DNA from: Ianthella basta
Taxonomy: Eukaryota > Porifera > Demospongiae > Verongiida > Ianthellidae
Assembly (NCBI GenBank): GCA_964019415.1
Contig: OZ025868.1
Span: forward strand, 933,501-997,500
Direction of reading: 5' to 3'
DNA: 64,000 nt
Each line of letters starts with the position of its first letter. Positions within the stretch are counted from its first letter, which is position 1. The notes beneath the pieces were generated by a model, which worked only from the letters and a program-made list of their open reading frames with translations, had not been told where the DNA came from and searched no databases. Both the position numbers and the translations under genes were made by a program. Positions 20,797 through 35,700 of the stretch are shown piece by piece.

Positions 20797-23700
20797 ATGG
20801 AAGGAGTCTCAACTTCTCACAGTTGTCTCAGGCTTATTCTCCTCGGCGTAGGTACGAGCGTTTTGGTAGAGTTATCGCTTTAGAGTTGAAATTGTCCTAG
20901 GAGATCCCTAGCTTACCCTACATTAGGAGCGTGGCAGCTGGAATTGCCACCTCGCCTTCTCTCGGCCGCGACCAAACTAGCTACACATGTACCTTTCGTA
21001 CATACGTTTTACCTTTGACTGTATATATCTGTGCTGACCATGGATCATGTATAATATACGGACACAGCAATTTTCCGTCATTAACGTCTCAGATTCGAGC
21101 CTCTAAACGTCTCCCTAGCACTTTCCAACTTAGCCTTGGGTGCGCTCTATAACAACTTAGCCTTGGGTGCGCTCTATAACAACTTAACCTTGGGTGCGCT
21201 CTATAACAACTTAGTTTCGGGCCGTCTGTTCAATTGGGGATATCCTGTTTTAATTGATTCTCTTTGTCTGTACCTTTAGCTATATTTGGCATTTCAGTGG
21301 CCCAAACAGTCACCATCGACCCTGTGGGAGTTGTCACTGCTGTGGAAGGAAACGTCACCATCAACTGCACTGATGGAGTGTATGCTGGGAATAGTCTGGT
21401 CCTACGTGAGAATGGTGTCCAGCTTATACTTGCAGACAACACTCCTCCTAATGAAGTAAATGGTGTGATCCGTACCTTCCACCTCCCTGTGGATCGAACA
21501 AAGACTGGCAACATGTACGATTGTATCTCACTAATAACAGCCATGGTGTCTCCAGTGATAACACTGACTGTTGTGTGTAAGTCACATGCTCCTTGCCTTT
21601 GTCAGTGCACCACACAGTCTTGTACTTTATGCTGTGTTTGCTCAGTACAGTGTAATGACAGCATGAAACAATGGAGTGAATGTTTTGAGTGTTGAACCCT
21701 GACTACTACTTGAAGCAGCATTAATTTGGCAAACTATGCAGTACTTACTTACTAGCTATACCTGTCTGATTGCAATTGTGTTAACCTCTGAAAAGTTGCT
21801 ACTGTTGCTCTGTGCTCCCCTTAAGTTGGTGCATGAAGTAGCAAACCTTGATAGCACTGACTTGTATGGTTCATTGGATCTGTCATATGGAACATATCCC
21901 TCTGCTGCAGTTCCCCCTCAGTTCTCTGTGGCCACTGATACCGCAACACCAACAGAAGGGGAGCAGTTCATGCTCACTCTTTCTCTTGTTCCTCCAATTC
22001 CTACTGTTGATATTACATTGACCAAGATTGGTGTACCCATCACTGACACAAGGTTCTCTGTCGCTGCTACTAATTTGACTATAGCTGATGTCACTCGTGA
22101 TGACAGTGGAGTGTACCAGATTACAGCAAGCAATGTTGCAGGATCTGACACTTTCACTCTGACTGTGAATGTGTACTGTGAGTGCATGGGCACATGGATA
22201 GCATAGAGACTAATTGCTATATAGCTATACAGTCTCAGGTCAATGTTATAGCTTCGAGCATGATTCATGTAGCAGAACTGCAATGGATCAGAACATTTTG
22301 ACCTCATAGGCCTTTATCAGCTGATAAACTGTCCAGCTTAAAAGTTATACCACTGATCCGTGACTGTATGGGCACATGTTGATTGTGTTGGCACTGTTGT
22401 TTGAGATAGAATTTCTGCATGGCACTTCATGTGTACAAATGCAATTTTGCACACTTTACATACCTGGTGAAGCAACCCAGGCTGCCCAGCCTATATGGCC
22501 TGACCAGAGTTTTAGGTCTGAACATTACTTTTATAGCTACTTCCTGGCCTGTGTTAACCCTAGGCCTTTTAGAGGTGGCACACTGCAAACAATGTTTTGC
22601 CTTCGCCTGACCACCTTTAAAATGTGTCCTCCTTCATGAATGCTCAGTGTCTAAGTATTTAACCATTAATTTCACAAACCCTATGCAATACATGTAGATT
22701 TCACATACGACTCCTTATGTGTTCAAGGTGTTGATGGCTGGAGGCTCTCACACCAGTACACCAATTGTCTTGCTAGTTTTACACCATTTTCAGGACTATT
22801 CCTGATTGTCCACAATTAGGAATTTTGTCCCACAAACATTGTATTAGTCTTGCGTGCCAGACTCCCCGGCAGAAGGGTCTGGTATTGTTGCGTACCAACT
22901 TGTGTCCAGAATGATCTGGCCAATCAGGCTCATCGATTGGTATATGACGTCAGCCTACATTTGGAGACATTGCATTGGCTTTCTTGAACGATATTTGAAT
23001 TTGAATTTGAAATGATTTTATCCCCGTGGGGAAAGGGTTGCACGAGAGGCAAATTGCCTATGATTGTGCTCTGACCCCTAAGACATATATTCATTTACAA
23101 CACCTGGGACAAATATACAACAAGTGTGAAGGGGAGTGATAAGGGGAACAAGTATTTTGAGATATACTTGCTCTTTCACTCACGATAGGTAAACATGACA
23201 TTGTGTCATAAACCTCAGTGACCTCAGCACACACACAAGCACACACTCACACACACACCTTTCCTTTCCTTTCCTTCCTTTCGCTGCTTTTATTCCGATG
23301 AGTAACAATGCAGGCCAATTCACTGTGGTTGTGTTTGAGTTTGAGGTAGTTCATTGATTGCAAAAACGCTCATGGTTGTGAAGGACCTGTAGTTTGAAAG
23401 TCTGGTGGCAGAACTGGCATTGGCCAGTCAAAGATGGACCATGTGTCTGCCTCTGATGGTTAACAAGGCCGGCGTGGTTCAGTGCAATGAAACCACAACC
23501 CTCTTCAGTACAATGAAGAGCAAGGTCTGATGATGTTTGCCTTGCTTCACAGCGGCGCTTCTGCTCATCTTTACAGGTCTTCTCTCCAGCTTCTTTGGTG
23601 TCATTGAGGTGTCCAGTCTCTCTCCATACCATCTGCCTCCACTCACTCCGATCCTGTGTTAGAGTCTTCCATTAGTCGTCAAGGTTGCAGTCTCTGAGGT

Positions 23701-26700
23701 CCCTGAGCACCTGGTCGTTCCACCTCATCCCTTGGCCTCCTGCTGACCGCCTACCTTGAGATGGAGCACACACAAGTAGTTTCCTTGGTAGACGGTCCTC
23801 AGACATTCGCATGATGTGACCCAGGAGACGAAGATGCCTTTGGGTCAACATGGTGGAGATTCGGTGAAGCCGTGCAGTCTTTCTGATGGAGGTGTCTCTC
23901 TGTCCATCCCACAAGGACACTCCACAAAACTCTGCAGTCGATGTACCTGTGGCTCCAGAAGCACTGCTGTTTCTAGGCCGTACAAGAGGGTGGAGAGGAC
24001 TACAGAGTCAAAGATGCGGAGCTTAGTTGACAGCTTGATCTTCTTCTGGTGCCAAAGGATGCGATTGAGGGATCCGAAAGACTGAAAAGCCTTGGTTATA
24101 CGTGAAGAGACCTCAACAATTGAAGTGCAGTCACTGGAAACAGTACTTGCAAGGTACTGGAAGGATGGAACTACCTCAATGGGGTCACTCCCCGCATGGA
24201 GGAGGATGGGGGCTGGGGGTTGGGCATCAGCATCTGGCAGGACAGTGAGAAGCTTAGTCTTATTACAGTTGATGGATAAACCCATTTGGCGACATTTGGA
24301 ATCAGGGGACTCAAGGAGGGTCGTGAGGCCATCATAGGAATCAGAAATCAGTGCCATGTCATCGGCGTACTCTAGATTTGAAACTGATACCTCTGATGTT
24401 AGCTTCTTCCTGTTTCCTACCAGGTCTGCATCCAGAAGGTAGGACAAGCTCAGACCTACACCTGGGCGATGGTTGTTGATGGCAATCCAAATCACAGCAT
24501 CAAAGAAGAGGTTGAACAAGATTGCAGCCAGCACACAACCCTGTTTGACGCCAACTGACACAGAAAACTGATCAGATATCTTGCCATAAGATCTCACAGC
24601 AGCACATGTGTTCTCATGCAGGGCTTTGATGACAGTAAGAAACTTTGGTGGTAGATGGTAGCAGTGCTGTAGGACTGTCCAAAGTATGCTTCTGTTAACA
24701 GAGTCATAAGCCTTACGCAGGTCAAAAAAGCAAATGTACAAAGGATGGTGATACTCCCTTGCTTTCTCCATCAACACCCTGAGGAAGAATAGATGGTCTG
24801 TACATCCTCTTCCCTTGCGGAAACCACACTGATTCTCACGCAGGAGGGCTTCAGCTCTGGGCTTGATCCGGTTCAGAAGAATACGAGCAAATACCTTGCT
24901 GGGGATGCTCAAGAGGGCAATGCCCCTGTAGTTGTCGCACTCAGATTGACTACCCTTCTTGTGAAGGGGGATGATGCGGTGGTTGAGCCAATCTGAAGGG
25001 ATGCTCTCACTGCTCTAGATGGAGTTGAACAGTTAGGTGAGCCAGCGGATGGTTTCAACTCCTCCCAACTTCAACAATTCAGCTGATATGCCATCAGCTC
25101 CAGGGGCTTTGCCGTCTTGAAGTTGTCCAATAGCTTCTCTGATCTCCTCCTCTGTGATACACTGGGTCAGATCTTCATCATCATGAAATTTATTTCTGTA
25201 GGATGGTGTGGCTGCAATGATATCTGGCAATACTTCAGGGTCAAATTGACTGACCGAGGTGCAGCAGTTGGACACTTCAGCAAAGTGCTCTGACCAGCGT
25301 TGAAGTTTATCAGTGTCACTGGAGAGAATGGACTTGTCCTTGGCAAGGAGGTAAGAAGAGGATGGCTTCGAGACTTGCTTCTTCAAGAGTCTCAGCTCCT
25401 TGATTATGCTTCCTCCATGACCTAACAGCTGGGACATCTTGTCCTTGTTCTCTGCTTCTTCTGCCCTGGCACTCCACCAAGCATTCCTTGCTTTCTCAGC
25501 AGCGACCTTGGTTAACCTCCTAAACCTACGGTACTCAGACAAGGCAAATGAATGCTGTTCATTATCAGAGGAGGACATGTCCTGTAGACGTAACCATGCT
25601 TCCATTTTCTTCCTGGAGAGGTTCTTCACTAGTCTCGTCCCCAGCCCACTTCCGGCCGCCATTTTGCAATGGCCCGAAAAGGTGGTCTGGCGACTATGGT
25701 CGACTTTCTTGGGCCCGGAAGTCCATTCCCAGCAGGAATGTGTGCTGGCCAATCAGATTACACAACAGCTCATTAGTGGCATGTTATGCATAACATTCAC
25801 ACCTCTGGCGTTCACACATTACTAGCAGCATAGATCTATGCTAGCAGCGAGATGGCAGCTTCGATGGGAGAAGTGAGCTTCCCAAGATTGGGCGCAAGGC
25901 TACCTTCGGCCGCAGTGAACAGTGTTATTCTGGAAGCATACGTAATACCCGGCTACGAGAAGCCCATAGATCAGGAAGAGGCGATTTTGGACTTCTTAAA
26001 GAGACGCGACGCCTTCGTTTTCCTCCCAACAGGGACGGGCAAGTCTCTCTGCTTCGCCTCTCTTCCCTCCGCCTTGCTTCCTTTCTCCAGCTGGAAAAGC
26101 ACGTTCGACACACGTACTGGTTACTACTTTCAGTTTCGGCAACTCGAAGCCAGATCGTACACTTGGCAAAGGCGAAAACCTAAGGGCTACTCTCTATTCG
26201 CCTGCAAAAAGAAGAATTTGCCACGCTGCAGGAACACACAGCACAGCGTGACACTTCCATCTTGCCTGTACAAATTTCACACCTCGCTGTTCCCACCAGT
26301 GTTACGTAATCAGAACTGGCTTCCAGGCCCAAGAAAGTCGGCCATAGTCGCCAGACCACCTTTTCGGGCCATTGCAAAATGGCGGCCGGAAGTGGGCTGG
26401 GGACGAGACTAGTTCTTCACTTCATCAGTGATCCAGTCAACCTCCTTTTTCCTTGGTAAGGACGGGAGTTGGCCACAGGCATCCTGAATGACTGCTTTGA
26501 AAGCAGTCAACTTATCAGCAACATCAGATGGACTGGGACTTGGACTGTTAGGTGCAGTGTGGTGGCTCTCATAGGCAACTGCTAAAGATGTACGGATGGC
26601 GGAGGCAATGCCCTATGGCAGACACTTGGTCTGACGAGGAGGAGGATGGTGACACTGCGACGCTTTGCTTTGATTTTGAAATGAAAGGTGGATATAACGA

Positions 26701-29700
26701 GCTCATGATCAGATTGATGATGGACTCCACCGTAAGCATGTGTATCCAGGATGGAGGAACAATACTTGGCACTGACCAAAATGTAGTCAATCATGTGGCC
26801 AGGATTGGAGCGGTCACCATTTCGGAATCAAGTACACTGGTGCTTGGATTTGTGCTGATACCAAGTGTTAGTGATGAGGAGCTTGTTAGTGGCACAGAAA
26901 TCCAACAATCGTTGCCCGTTTTCATTGACTTGACCCATCCCATGAGGGCCAAGAACTGTATGCCAGGTGTTGGTGTCAGTTCCCACACGAGCATTGAAAT
27001 CTCCCAAGATAACGACCATGTCAGTAGGCGGAATGGTAGCCAGTACAGAATGCAAGTCATTGTAAAAATCCTCAGATGGTTGATTGGATTCAGATGTTGA
27101 GGAAACAGGGTTAGTGGGAGCATAGACAGCAATTACTGTAGTGTAGCTAAGGTGTGATTTCAGGCGAATATGCATTATTCTATCATTAACAGGTGTGAAC
27201 ACACTTCTAGCTGCTTCCCAGGAAGAGCGAGCGTGAGGAGAAAGGGCAATGGCTACTCCACTGGTGTGTGAAGAGTCAGAGCCAGAATGAAGAATGGTAC
27301 AGGACTGGATTTGAGTAAGTCCATGACCCTGCCAGCATGACTCAGAAAGAACCAACAAGTCAATGTTCTTGTCAATCATTGTCTCAATGATGTGTTGAAG
27401 CTTTAAGCTTTGCACACTGAGAGAAACCGCAGACTGGACATTCCAACAAGCTAGTCTAGTCTTACCCTTCGCATGAAGAAAGGTATGAGACGTAGACTTC
27501 GCAGTGGCTTGTTGTTTTCTGAACATCATTTGATGAACATGGAACTAATTGGGACGCCAACCCAACTGACCTTTGTCGTGCCATTAGCAGGGCCTTAACC
27601 CAGTGCCCAGGGATCACCACATGGAGGTTGCACGGCACGATCCCCCCACACACATACACACACATGCACGCACACACCACACACAAGCACAGAAAAATCT
27701 CTACCAGCACAGACACATGACTGCATACAGCACATGCATTTACAATGAGTACTTACAGAAACATAATGTACCAAGGAACCCACGCAAGAGTAGCTAGTGT
27801 TCTGTGATGGCAAAAGCTACGTACGTAGTTTGCTACAGGGCAGTACGCATGGGCCAGGTTCTGAAGAGCCTTTAAAAGGGTAACTGTGCGCGCTAAGCTT
27901 TTCAACGCTACAGACGGTTGAAAAACGTTAGCGTGTGCATATCATGGCGCTCACCATCTTCTATGTTACTCCTGTCATGTGTTCCAGGCGGCGGAGTGAA
28001 GGCCTCCAAGGTGGGCGCGGCCATTATCGAAGAAGGCGCGGGTGAAGTCGATGACCTGTAGGGCGCTGTCTCCGAAGCTGCATTTTGCCCGTCAACCAGA
28101 AGTGCTGTAGGAGTCTGTTCCACAATTAGCGGCAGAATAAGCGTCCAAAGTTCGCTAAGACGACGTTTAGAAGGCGGTTTTGAAAATCTGTTGATCTCGC
28201 ACACAGTCGACTTCCAGCTGAATAAAATGGCATACAATGCAGCTGTTGTTTTGGGCACAATCAAGGACAATCAATTGGATTATAATGATTTCAATCCTTA
28301 ATTACATTTACTTGCATGTGAGCACAGGAGACTGTGCCCCTATTTTTGTACTACTGCATGCTTTAGTGCAGATCTACTGAAGGAAGCATTTAGTAGCTTT
28401 TATACTAGACGAATGTAAATCATTGTGGGGGTGAGCGGGAGTATGAAGGGGCAAATAATGGTTGAGACAGTATGATGTGCACTAAGGTGTGCAATGCAGT
28501 GTATGTGTCCTGCCATGAAGTGCGAAGTCAGACATGATGGATGAATAGCATGGTAGGCAGCAGGTCCTGGATAGAATTATGCTTAGCCGTCAATGGGGTG
28601 TGGCTAGGGAATTTGCCTACTTGGCACTGTAGTGAGCAATTATTGCTATAACTTGAATGCCCAGAAGAGACAACAGAGGCTATTATGAGCTGCCTAGCTA
28701 TGTGCAGGTGTGAAAGGATGCAGGAAGAAGTGACATGATGTGATGGGCAATGTTATAGGTGTCAGTGGAAACGGCTGGTGTAAGTTAAGATGCATTGGAA
28801 TGAGTAGCAATTATTATAAGCAAAACTCAACATCATTAAACTCAAAAGGGAAAAGGAACAGCGCATGCATGGTCATGTGTGAAATTAATGTCCAGGAAAG
28901 TAGCAGTAATTTGCTCAATTGCAATTCCCCAATAGACAATAGAAGGAGGGGCAAAGTTGGCTACAGCGACAGCGACCAAGAGAAAGAAACTGTCGAAGCT
29001 ACAGCACACTGCACACCTGGCCAATGCAGTCCTTGAGAGCCAACTGTTCCAGTGCACCCTCACGCTTGATCCTGACAGGCCGCCCTCCAGTGGAATAGTA
29101 AGTATGTGAAGCGCTACTGGAGCGATTCAACTTCAGCCACCAGGAGCAAGAGCTAGTGGGCAAAACGCTAAACGCCGGCGGCATGGCAGAATCCTGACTC
29201 GGCTTGAGCCGAGAGGCAGCATGAACTTGTGCACTATGGATGGTATTGCGCAAGGTAAGCTGTTGCACATTGCGACGTACGTACTATATAAGGCAAACTA
29301 TTGCACAATGTGATATACACACTATGAATGGTCGACAAATATTGGTTCCCTGAGGCCATAATCTACGTATGTACCATATATGGAAACTAAATGAGACGTG
29401 TCAAAACTTCCAGTTTTGCACCAGCCAGAAAAGAGTAGCTTCACTTTGCTCACCCCAATTATTATTTATTTTAACTGTGAAATGATGTAACAGTGCTTTG
29501 CCTATACCGTATAATTTCTAATATAGGCGCCCCTTAAAAATAATTCCAGCGCTGAATGGCCAAAAATATGTAATGACCAAGGGGTGCTTCAATTAGAAGG
29601 GCGTCTAGCACGTGTATTAGAGTGGAATAGTACTTTTGAGCACCTGCATACAGAACAGCACGCTGCTTTTGTTTCGCGGTGTACTGGCATCGACTGGACT

Positions 29701-32700
29701 TGGCACTTGTGGGCTTCTCGCTATCAGCAAATACAGGTGCCACCTGGACGTCTTCTTAGTCAGCCTGTGCCACTTGGTTCCAGTGGGCGCTTCTTTGGTC
29801 TCCCCACTGGTCGCTTGACTCGCTTAACCATCTTCTTCTCACGTTCTGTGGACGTAAATGAAGCAGCGATGTGGTTGAAGTTTTCCATCAGGGCCGCCAT
29901 TTCGCTTTTTCACGTTCAGCACATGTGGTAGAGTGCAAAATAATATATTCCGCTCCAATAATTTAGGCGCCGCCTGATATTATTTCCAATGCCCAAGGGC
30001 GCTTACAATTGGAACAAGGAAAAATAGGGTATGCCTTAGGGGGCACTTTAATCGGAGCGGTGCCTATATTAGAAATTATACAGTACTTATTATTAGACAG
30101 TACGGTAGTACTGTCTATGTAGGGATGACAGTGGTTGTTTGTATGCTGTAATACAAATGAAAAGTCGCGCTACTCCTGAATAGGGCCGAAAACCAGCAAA
30201 CGAAGCTTACCTTGATGAAGCAGGGACTGAACTGTGCACATAACTAACCTTACTTCCCAGTGAAGGTGCGCCTACACGTAGACAGTGCCCTTGACATTTC
30301 CCACATTTCTTCTTCTTCCTCTTCCTCTTTCTCCTCCTCCTCCTCCTCCTCCTCCTCCTTCCTCCTCCTCCTCCTCCTCCTTCTTCGACAGCCGTAACGC
30401 ACAAACCAGAGGGACCAAGAAAATATTTCTCACACCTTATTGCACCATTTTTGGCTGGCTGCATTCCTTTGTAAGTTAGAAGGCTGTGCGAGTTAGTGCA
30501 GAAGACGGCGTTTGCCACGACTCCTGCTGTGTTGCTTGGCCAAGGAGGACGGACGCCATTTCCAAATTATGTAATTCAACCGGATAAAACCGGAGTGACT
30601 GGTGCCATTGTTAGCAGCTGCAGCAGTTAGCTTGTGCGCCATTTGAAGGACTTTCGCGGTCGTGCATTTCCCCACCATGGTTGGCTTCTGGTCGCCGTTT
30701 CTCGCTGGGCTATTAGCATGGAACCTAGGTGCTATTAGCATGGAACCTTGAGCTCCAGGATTACAGAAATGAGGTATAATGCCTGCACCAATGCCCTATG
30801 GTTGAGACTAAGTGTGTTGCTTCAGCTTAGCTGCCCACTATAAAAAGTACAGAAACGAGAAATAATTAAAATTTTCTACAAAAATTGTAAGGATGTAGGG
30901 ATGGTATAAAAAGGACAGAAACAAGTAAAGGCTGTTACACAGTGAAGCATACTTTAACCATCATCCATACATTCAAGGATGTAGGACTATACGGTGCAAC
31001 ATTCTTGCATGTAGGGACAATGGTTAATGCTCCACTATGTAAGAGCCTTTACTTGTTTCTGTCCTATTTATGCCATCCCTACATCCTTACAATTTTTGTA
31101 GAAAATTTTTATTGTCTGTAGTTTTTCTTATTTCTCATTATGGCGTACAATATAAATTCTCTACAGTACTTTTTGGGTCGGTTGTCCCGACTGGTTATCC
31201 GTTATTGACCTGGTAACATCATTATGGCGGCTACAAATCTAGTTGAAGCAGCGGCGTTTGGGACGAAGAAGACTGGAATGAAGCGTACTCGGACGATTTG
31301 CCAACAGAATTGGGTATACTAAAGGTCACGTAGAATAACGTCATTAGGTTGATAATTGATAACCGATAACTGATTGCAACCATCTGGTTGGGACAATCAA
31401 CCCAAGAAGTACTGTATACCCATACTTCGCCCAATACATTTAATACGAATGTAAGCATTGATGTACAACCATAGCTTCACGCATTATCTATATATATAAA
31501 CAGTGCAAGTTACAATATCGCAGACACCACCACCTGTGCCAGTAGAATATCTGCGCTAGCTGGTCATAGAAAAAGACCACCACCTGTGCAAGTTACAGTA
31601 GCCACTACCACAATGCACCAGTAGAGTATTTGTGCTAGTTGGTCATAGAAAAAGACCACCACCAGTGCAAGTTACAGTAGCCACCACCACATGTGCCAGT
31701 AGAGTATCTGTGCTAGTTGGTCATAGAAAAAGACCACCAGTGCAAGTTACAGTGGCCCTGGGCCAGCACACGCACCATTCACACCACTGCATGTGCCAGA
31801 AAGTAAATGCGCTCAATGGCTGAAGAAAAAGACCACCAGCGCAAGTTACAGCCGGTCAGAACCTGCACCGCCGCCATTGGAGTGCACGCTGCAGCAAGCA
31901 AATGTAAGCTTGCCTAAGGGCATGCCATTGAATTGAGGGTGCATGGGAAGAAATGTGGTGGCCGTAATATTGTAACTTGCACTGTGCGGTGGTGATAGTA
32001 TGTGGTAGCAGCTCCTGATGTGGTAATCTGTTTTCTTGCAGCTCTAGCACATAATATACTGGTGTGCTTATTGCAACTTCCACTGTGGTGGAGGTGATGG
32101 CGGTTGTATTTATCTTGTGGTGGTATAGTAGCTGGATATTGTGGCTGGATATAGTTGTGAGCAAGTGTACATGTGGGAGCTGCTCTGCTACAGCATAGCA
32201 GCAAATGCCTACAAATTGGTGTCAAAATGTGATTGTTCAAAAGAACGCCTCCATTTTGTGACTAATTAAGCAATCCTGCTAATGACATGAGCAAATGGGC
32301 CATCTAACTATGTCCACTTAGTATCACGACTTAGTGGGGCCAGGTTGGTGGGATATGCAATGATCCTCACTTTTCTCGGCCATTTTGCGACTAATTAAAA
32401 AATCCTACTAATGACATGAACAGTTGGATTATCTGGCTAGGTCCACCAAGTGTCAGGACTGAGCGGGTCTGGCTGGTTGAATAAATAATACACCTCACAT
32501 GTCGGTCATTTTTAGACTAATTAATAATTCCCGCTAATAACATAAGAAGGTGGAGCACTTGGACATGTCCACCAAGTTTCATGTCTCAACGAGCCCAGTT
32601 GCATTAACATACAAGATACCACTATGCATCAATATAAATACACCATACATTAAGTGTTCTCCTATGCACATTTATATTAGCATTTTGCAGGCTGCTTGTA

Positions 32701-35700
32701 GAAGAACGAAGACCTAATTAAGAATTCTGTCTCATTTAAAAGTCTTAAATCTCCCATACTTCAAAGCCATACCTATTACATGTTCATGAGGGCTGCCAAC
32801 CCCCCCCCCCCCCCGGGAATTATATTATAAGCAGGAAAGCCTACCTTTGGCGGGCTTTCCTGCTATGGCGCACCAACGAAGGCTACGGAGCATGCCGGCA
32901 TGTCCACGCCAGCAGTCGCCAATAGCTATTTGGGGGGCAACACGTTGGCAACAGCTGTGTGGGTTCCAGTACTCATCAATGGCCTATCTGACATCGTGTG
33001 CATGTGAAAACGTCAGTGCATCACACAGACTGACAATAACTGGAGTATTCAAATATCATTTGACCATAATATATATAGTGCAAGTCAAGAAAAGGAGGAA
33101 ACAGATAGACTGTAAATATTGTCATAAAACTTTCAGGATAATGATACAACATTGTCAGTGTAGCTACTGTGTGCCATGGTCGTTGGTTTGTTGTCTTTAA
33201 CTTTAAGATGCTGTAGTGCACCTACGCAACTGAGTGCAATATCCAGTTGGCCATGAGAAAACAGGGGCCTGTGTAAGTAAATACCAATGATGTGTCTGGT
33301 CCTGGCTTTAGCTAGCTATATGATGAGCAAGCACGTAAAGTTGCTGAGGCTGGGCAAGAAAAATGCTAAGGAGCTAACTACAGGCAGTCTTGTTCCTGCT
33401 GCAATTGCTGCTGTCTAGAGGATCCTCTGTAAGGACAGGCTCATCCACTGTAGCCGCTCCTGGAAAGTGCCCATAGTGGTGGAGGGCGCAAAGTCATCAG
33501 GAAGCACGGATGTTTAGCGGGATATGCCCGAGGGCAGCGCGGTCCCTGTCTCTTGGGTATATGGTTGGCTTCGCTGGTTGCTGGCGTCCGTGTGCTGAGC
33601 TTCTTCTATAAAGACCATTGCGTTCAGTTGCGCTGCCACCTCGCGCTCCTTGGCAACCTTCGGCAAAGATGGTGTCGTTATCCGGAAAACATGGCTGCCG
33701 CAATGGTACTTCTCCAATTCACTCCGCAGAGGCGTTGCGCGTGGCTGTTTTTGCGTCACGACTGAATCAAATGGAGGTAGACCGAAGTGCTGTATAAGAA
33801 AGTTCGTCATTTTCACGTCGCAAAACGCTAAACGCTCCTAAGAATACAGAACACGAATACTCGGGCTTAGCTCCATTATATATAGGATTATATTACCACC
33901 ACCACCACACAGTGCAAGTTGCAATCTGCGCATGCAGTATATGCGCCAGCGCTTCTATGAACAAGGCCACCAGTGCAAGTTGCTGAGAGTAACCACCCTG
34001 AGTGCAAGTAGAGGATTTGCGCTAGTTGAAGGAAGGAAAAACACCACCAGCGCAAGTTGCTGAAGGTCAGGGGGACCGAGCACCAGCATCGATTGGCATG
34101 CAGTGGGGGACCACTATGAATGCAAGTACAGTGTTGGTGCTAGTCGAACGGCACAAGTTGGAGCAGGATGCAGCAACAGGTATGCAACTTGCACTTGGGC
34201 AGAACACGGTTCACATATAGTGCCCAAGTTCAAGTTGCAAAGCTGTTGCTACATCCTGCTCCAACTTGTGCCGTTTGACTAGCACCAACACTGTACTTGC
34301 ATTCATAAATTCCGAGGTGCCCTTGGCGCTTGCACACAGTTCCTGGCAATGGGTGCCAAAGAGAAGCATGCGTGGCAGCCCTTTCTTCTTGCCAGCCACT
34401 TCAAGGAGGTCTTTGAGGTGCGAAAGGTGATGTCACGAAACAAATGCTATATTTTGGATCAACTAGGGTGTGACGTTTGTGTGACGTCACAATAAAACGT
34501 CACCATTCCATGACGTCACACTAAATTGTCAGTCTTCTAATTGAACAGTAGAGTCGTTCATTACTAATCCCTTCTGAGTGCACAGCCTCATCGACCACTT
34601 GCACTTGCCTACGGAGTTTTGTGAGCATTTGCTGGATTCTCATATTAAATTATTATAACAGCCACTATCAGTATAAATGTGCTATAGCAATGATATGGGG
34701 CTATGGCATTTTATATTTGCAATTTGGCGCCACCTTGCACGTAAACAAAGGCCAAATTAAAAATTCAGTCATATTTAAAATCGTTAAATTTCCCTCAAGT
34801 TTGCCATCTTACCAATGGTCTGCGCCACAGGGTGCCCAAAGTCTCCAAACATTATATTATATTATATTTTATTTGCCGTTGCTAGGTGGTTGCTATGTTT
34901 ATTGAGTGACTATAAAAGTGCTTGCAGTGGAGGTGACAATTTGTAATCAGACTGCGATTATATGTTATTGGAGAGTGATTATATCTTATTGGAGAGCGAT
35001 TATATCTTATTGGAGAGCAAGAATATCTAATCGGGTTCACTGTGATTCAATCAATAACAACAACACTTCACATGCAAGTGCTTGCATTCAGATGAAACAC
35101 AAGAACAGTTCAATGAAGCATACAGTAACTCTACACTACCCAACCATTAATATGGTTGGGTTTTGAATATCTGCCACTATAGTTTCAGTCACGGAAAAGG
35201 GCGCAAAAAGCTTCATCCTATTGGAAGAACTGCGCAAACTGATTACTGCCATTCTACCGTACTGCAGCTGTCGAAATTTGTGCGTTGATGGTGGCTGATT
35301 CTTCCGCACGTGAGGACCCGGTCATGGCGGAAAGACATCTCAAGCTAGCTATCTAACGAACATAGAGACTCAGATCATGGTCAGTTCCGCCGCAGCTGGT
35401 CACCGATCCACCATCCTGTCCTGCCGTCAGATTCCTCTGAGCCAGCTTGGCTCCCTCCGCCTCCAATGCCGTCGGACTTACCTTCCGCCGACGCACGATT
35501 CACCAGCCTAGTCTTATTGGCGCCTCTGATCACGTTGCAGGAGCGGGGCAAGAAGTCTCCTCCATAGAGGAAGAGGTTTTCGGAGGTGTAGCGTACGGAC
35601 GTTTCTGCCTGACTCGCTTGGCTCCTCGCTAGCTAGCTCTCCTAAAGAATGAAAATGCATTGGATTCGCCCGCGCTCCCCTAATGCTTTCCTTATTTGGC

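Larger units (their letters stand above)
22990..27560 (-). mobile_element. APE-type LINE 2, interrupted by a TIR element
   Basis: Minus-strand non-LTR element in copy B intron 3: endonuclease (27529 leftward), reverse transcriptase (25752-23845) and a C-terminal zinc-finger tail (23632-23351). Its 3' end is a TTCAAA-type repeat at about 22997-23015 preceded by CCCCACGGGGATAAAATCA. The 5' border lies near 27560. It is interrupted at 25630-26411 by a TIR element. Multiple frameshifts and stops make it inactive. The lineage (RTE, CR1 or related) was not resolved. Confidence 0.75.

Noticed and set aside
30207-30518. Arg/Lys-rich minus-strand frame resembling a basic nuclear protein
   Set aside because: The basic run is the CCT/CTT microsatellite read backwards.
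31495-31870. CRISPR-like array of repeats and spacers
   Set aside because: Repeat units are about 75-99 bp with homologous rather than unique spacers, inside a TIR element of animal DNA.
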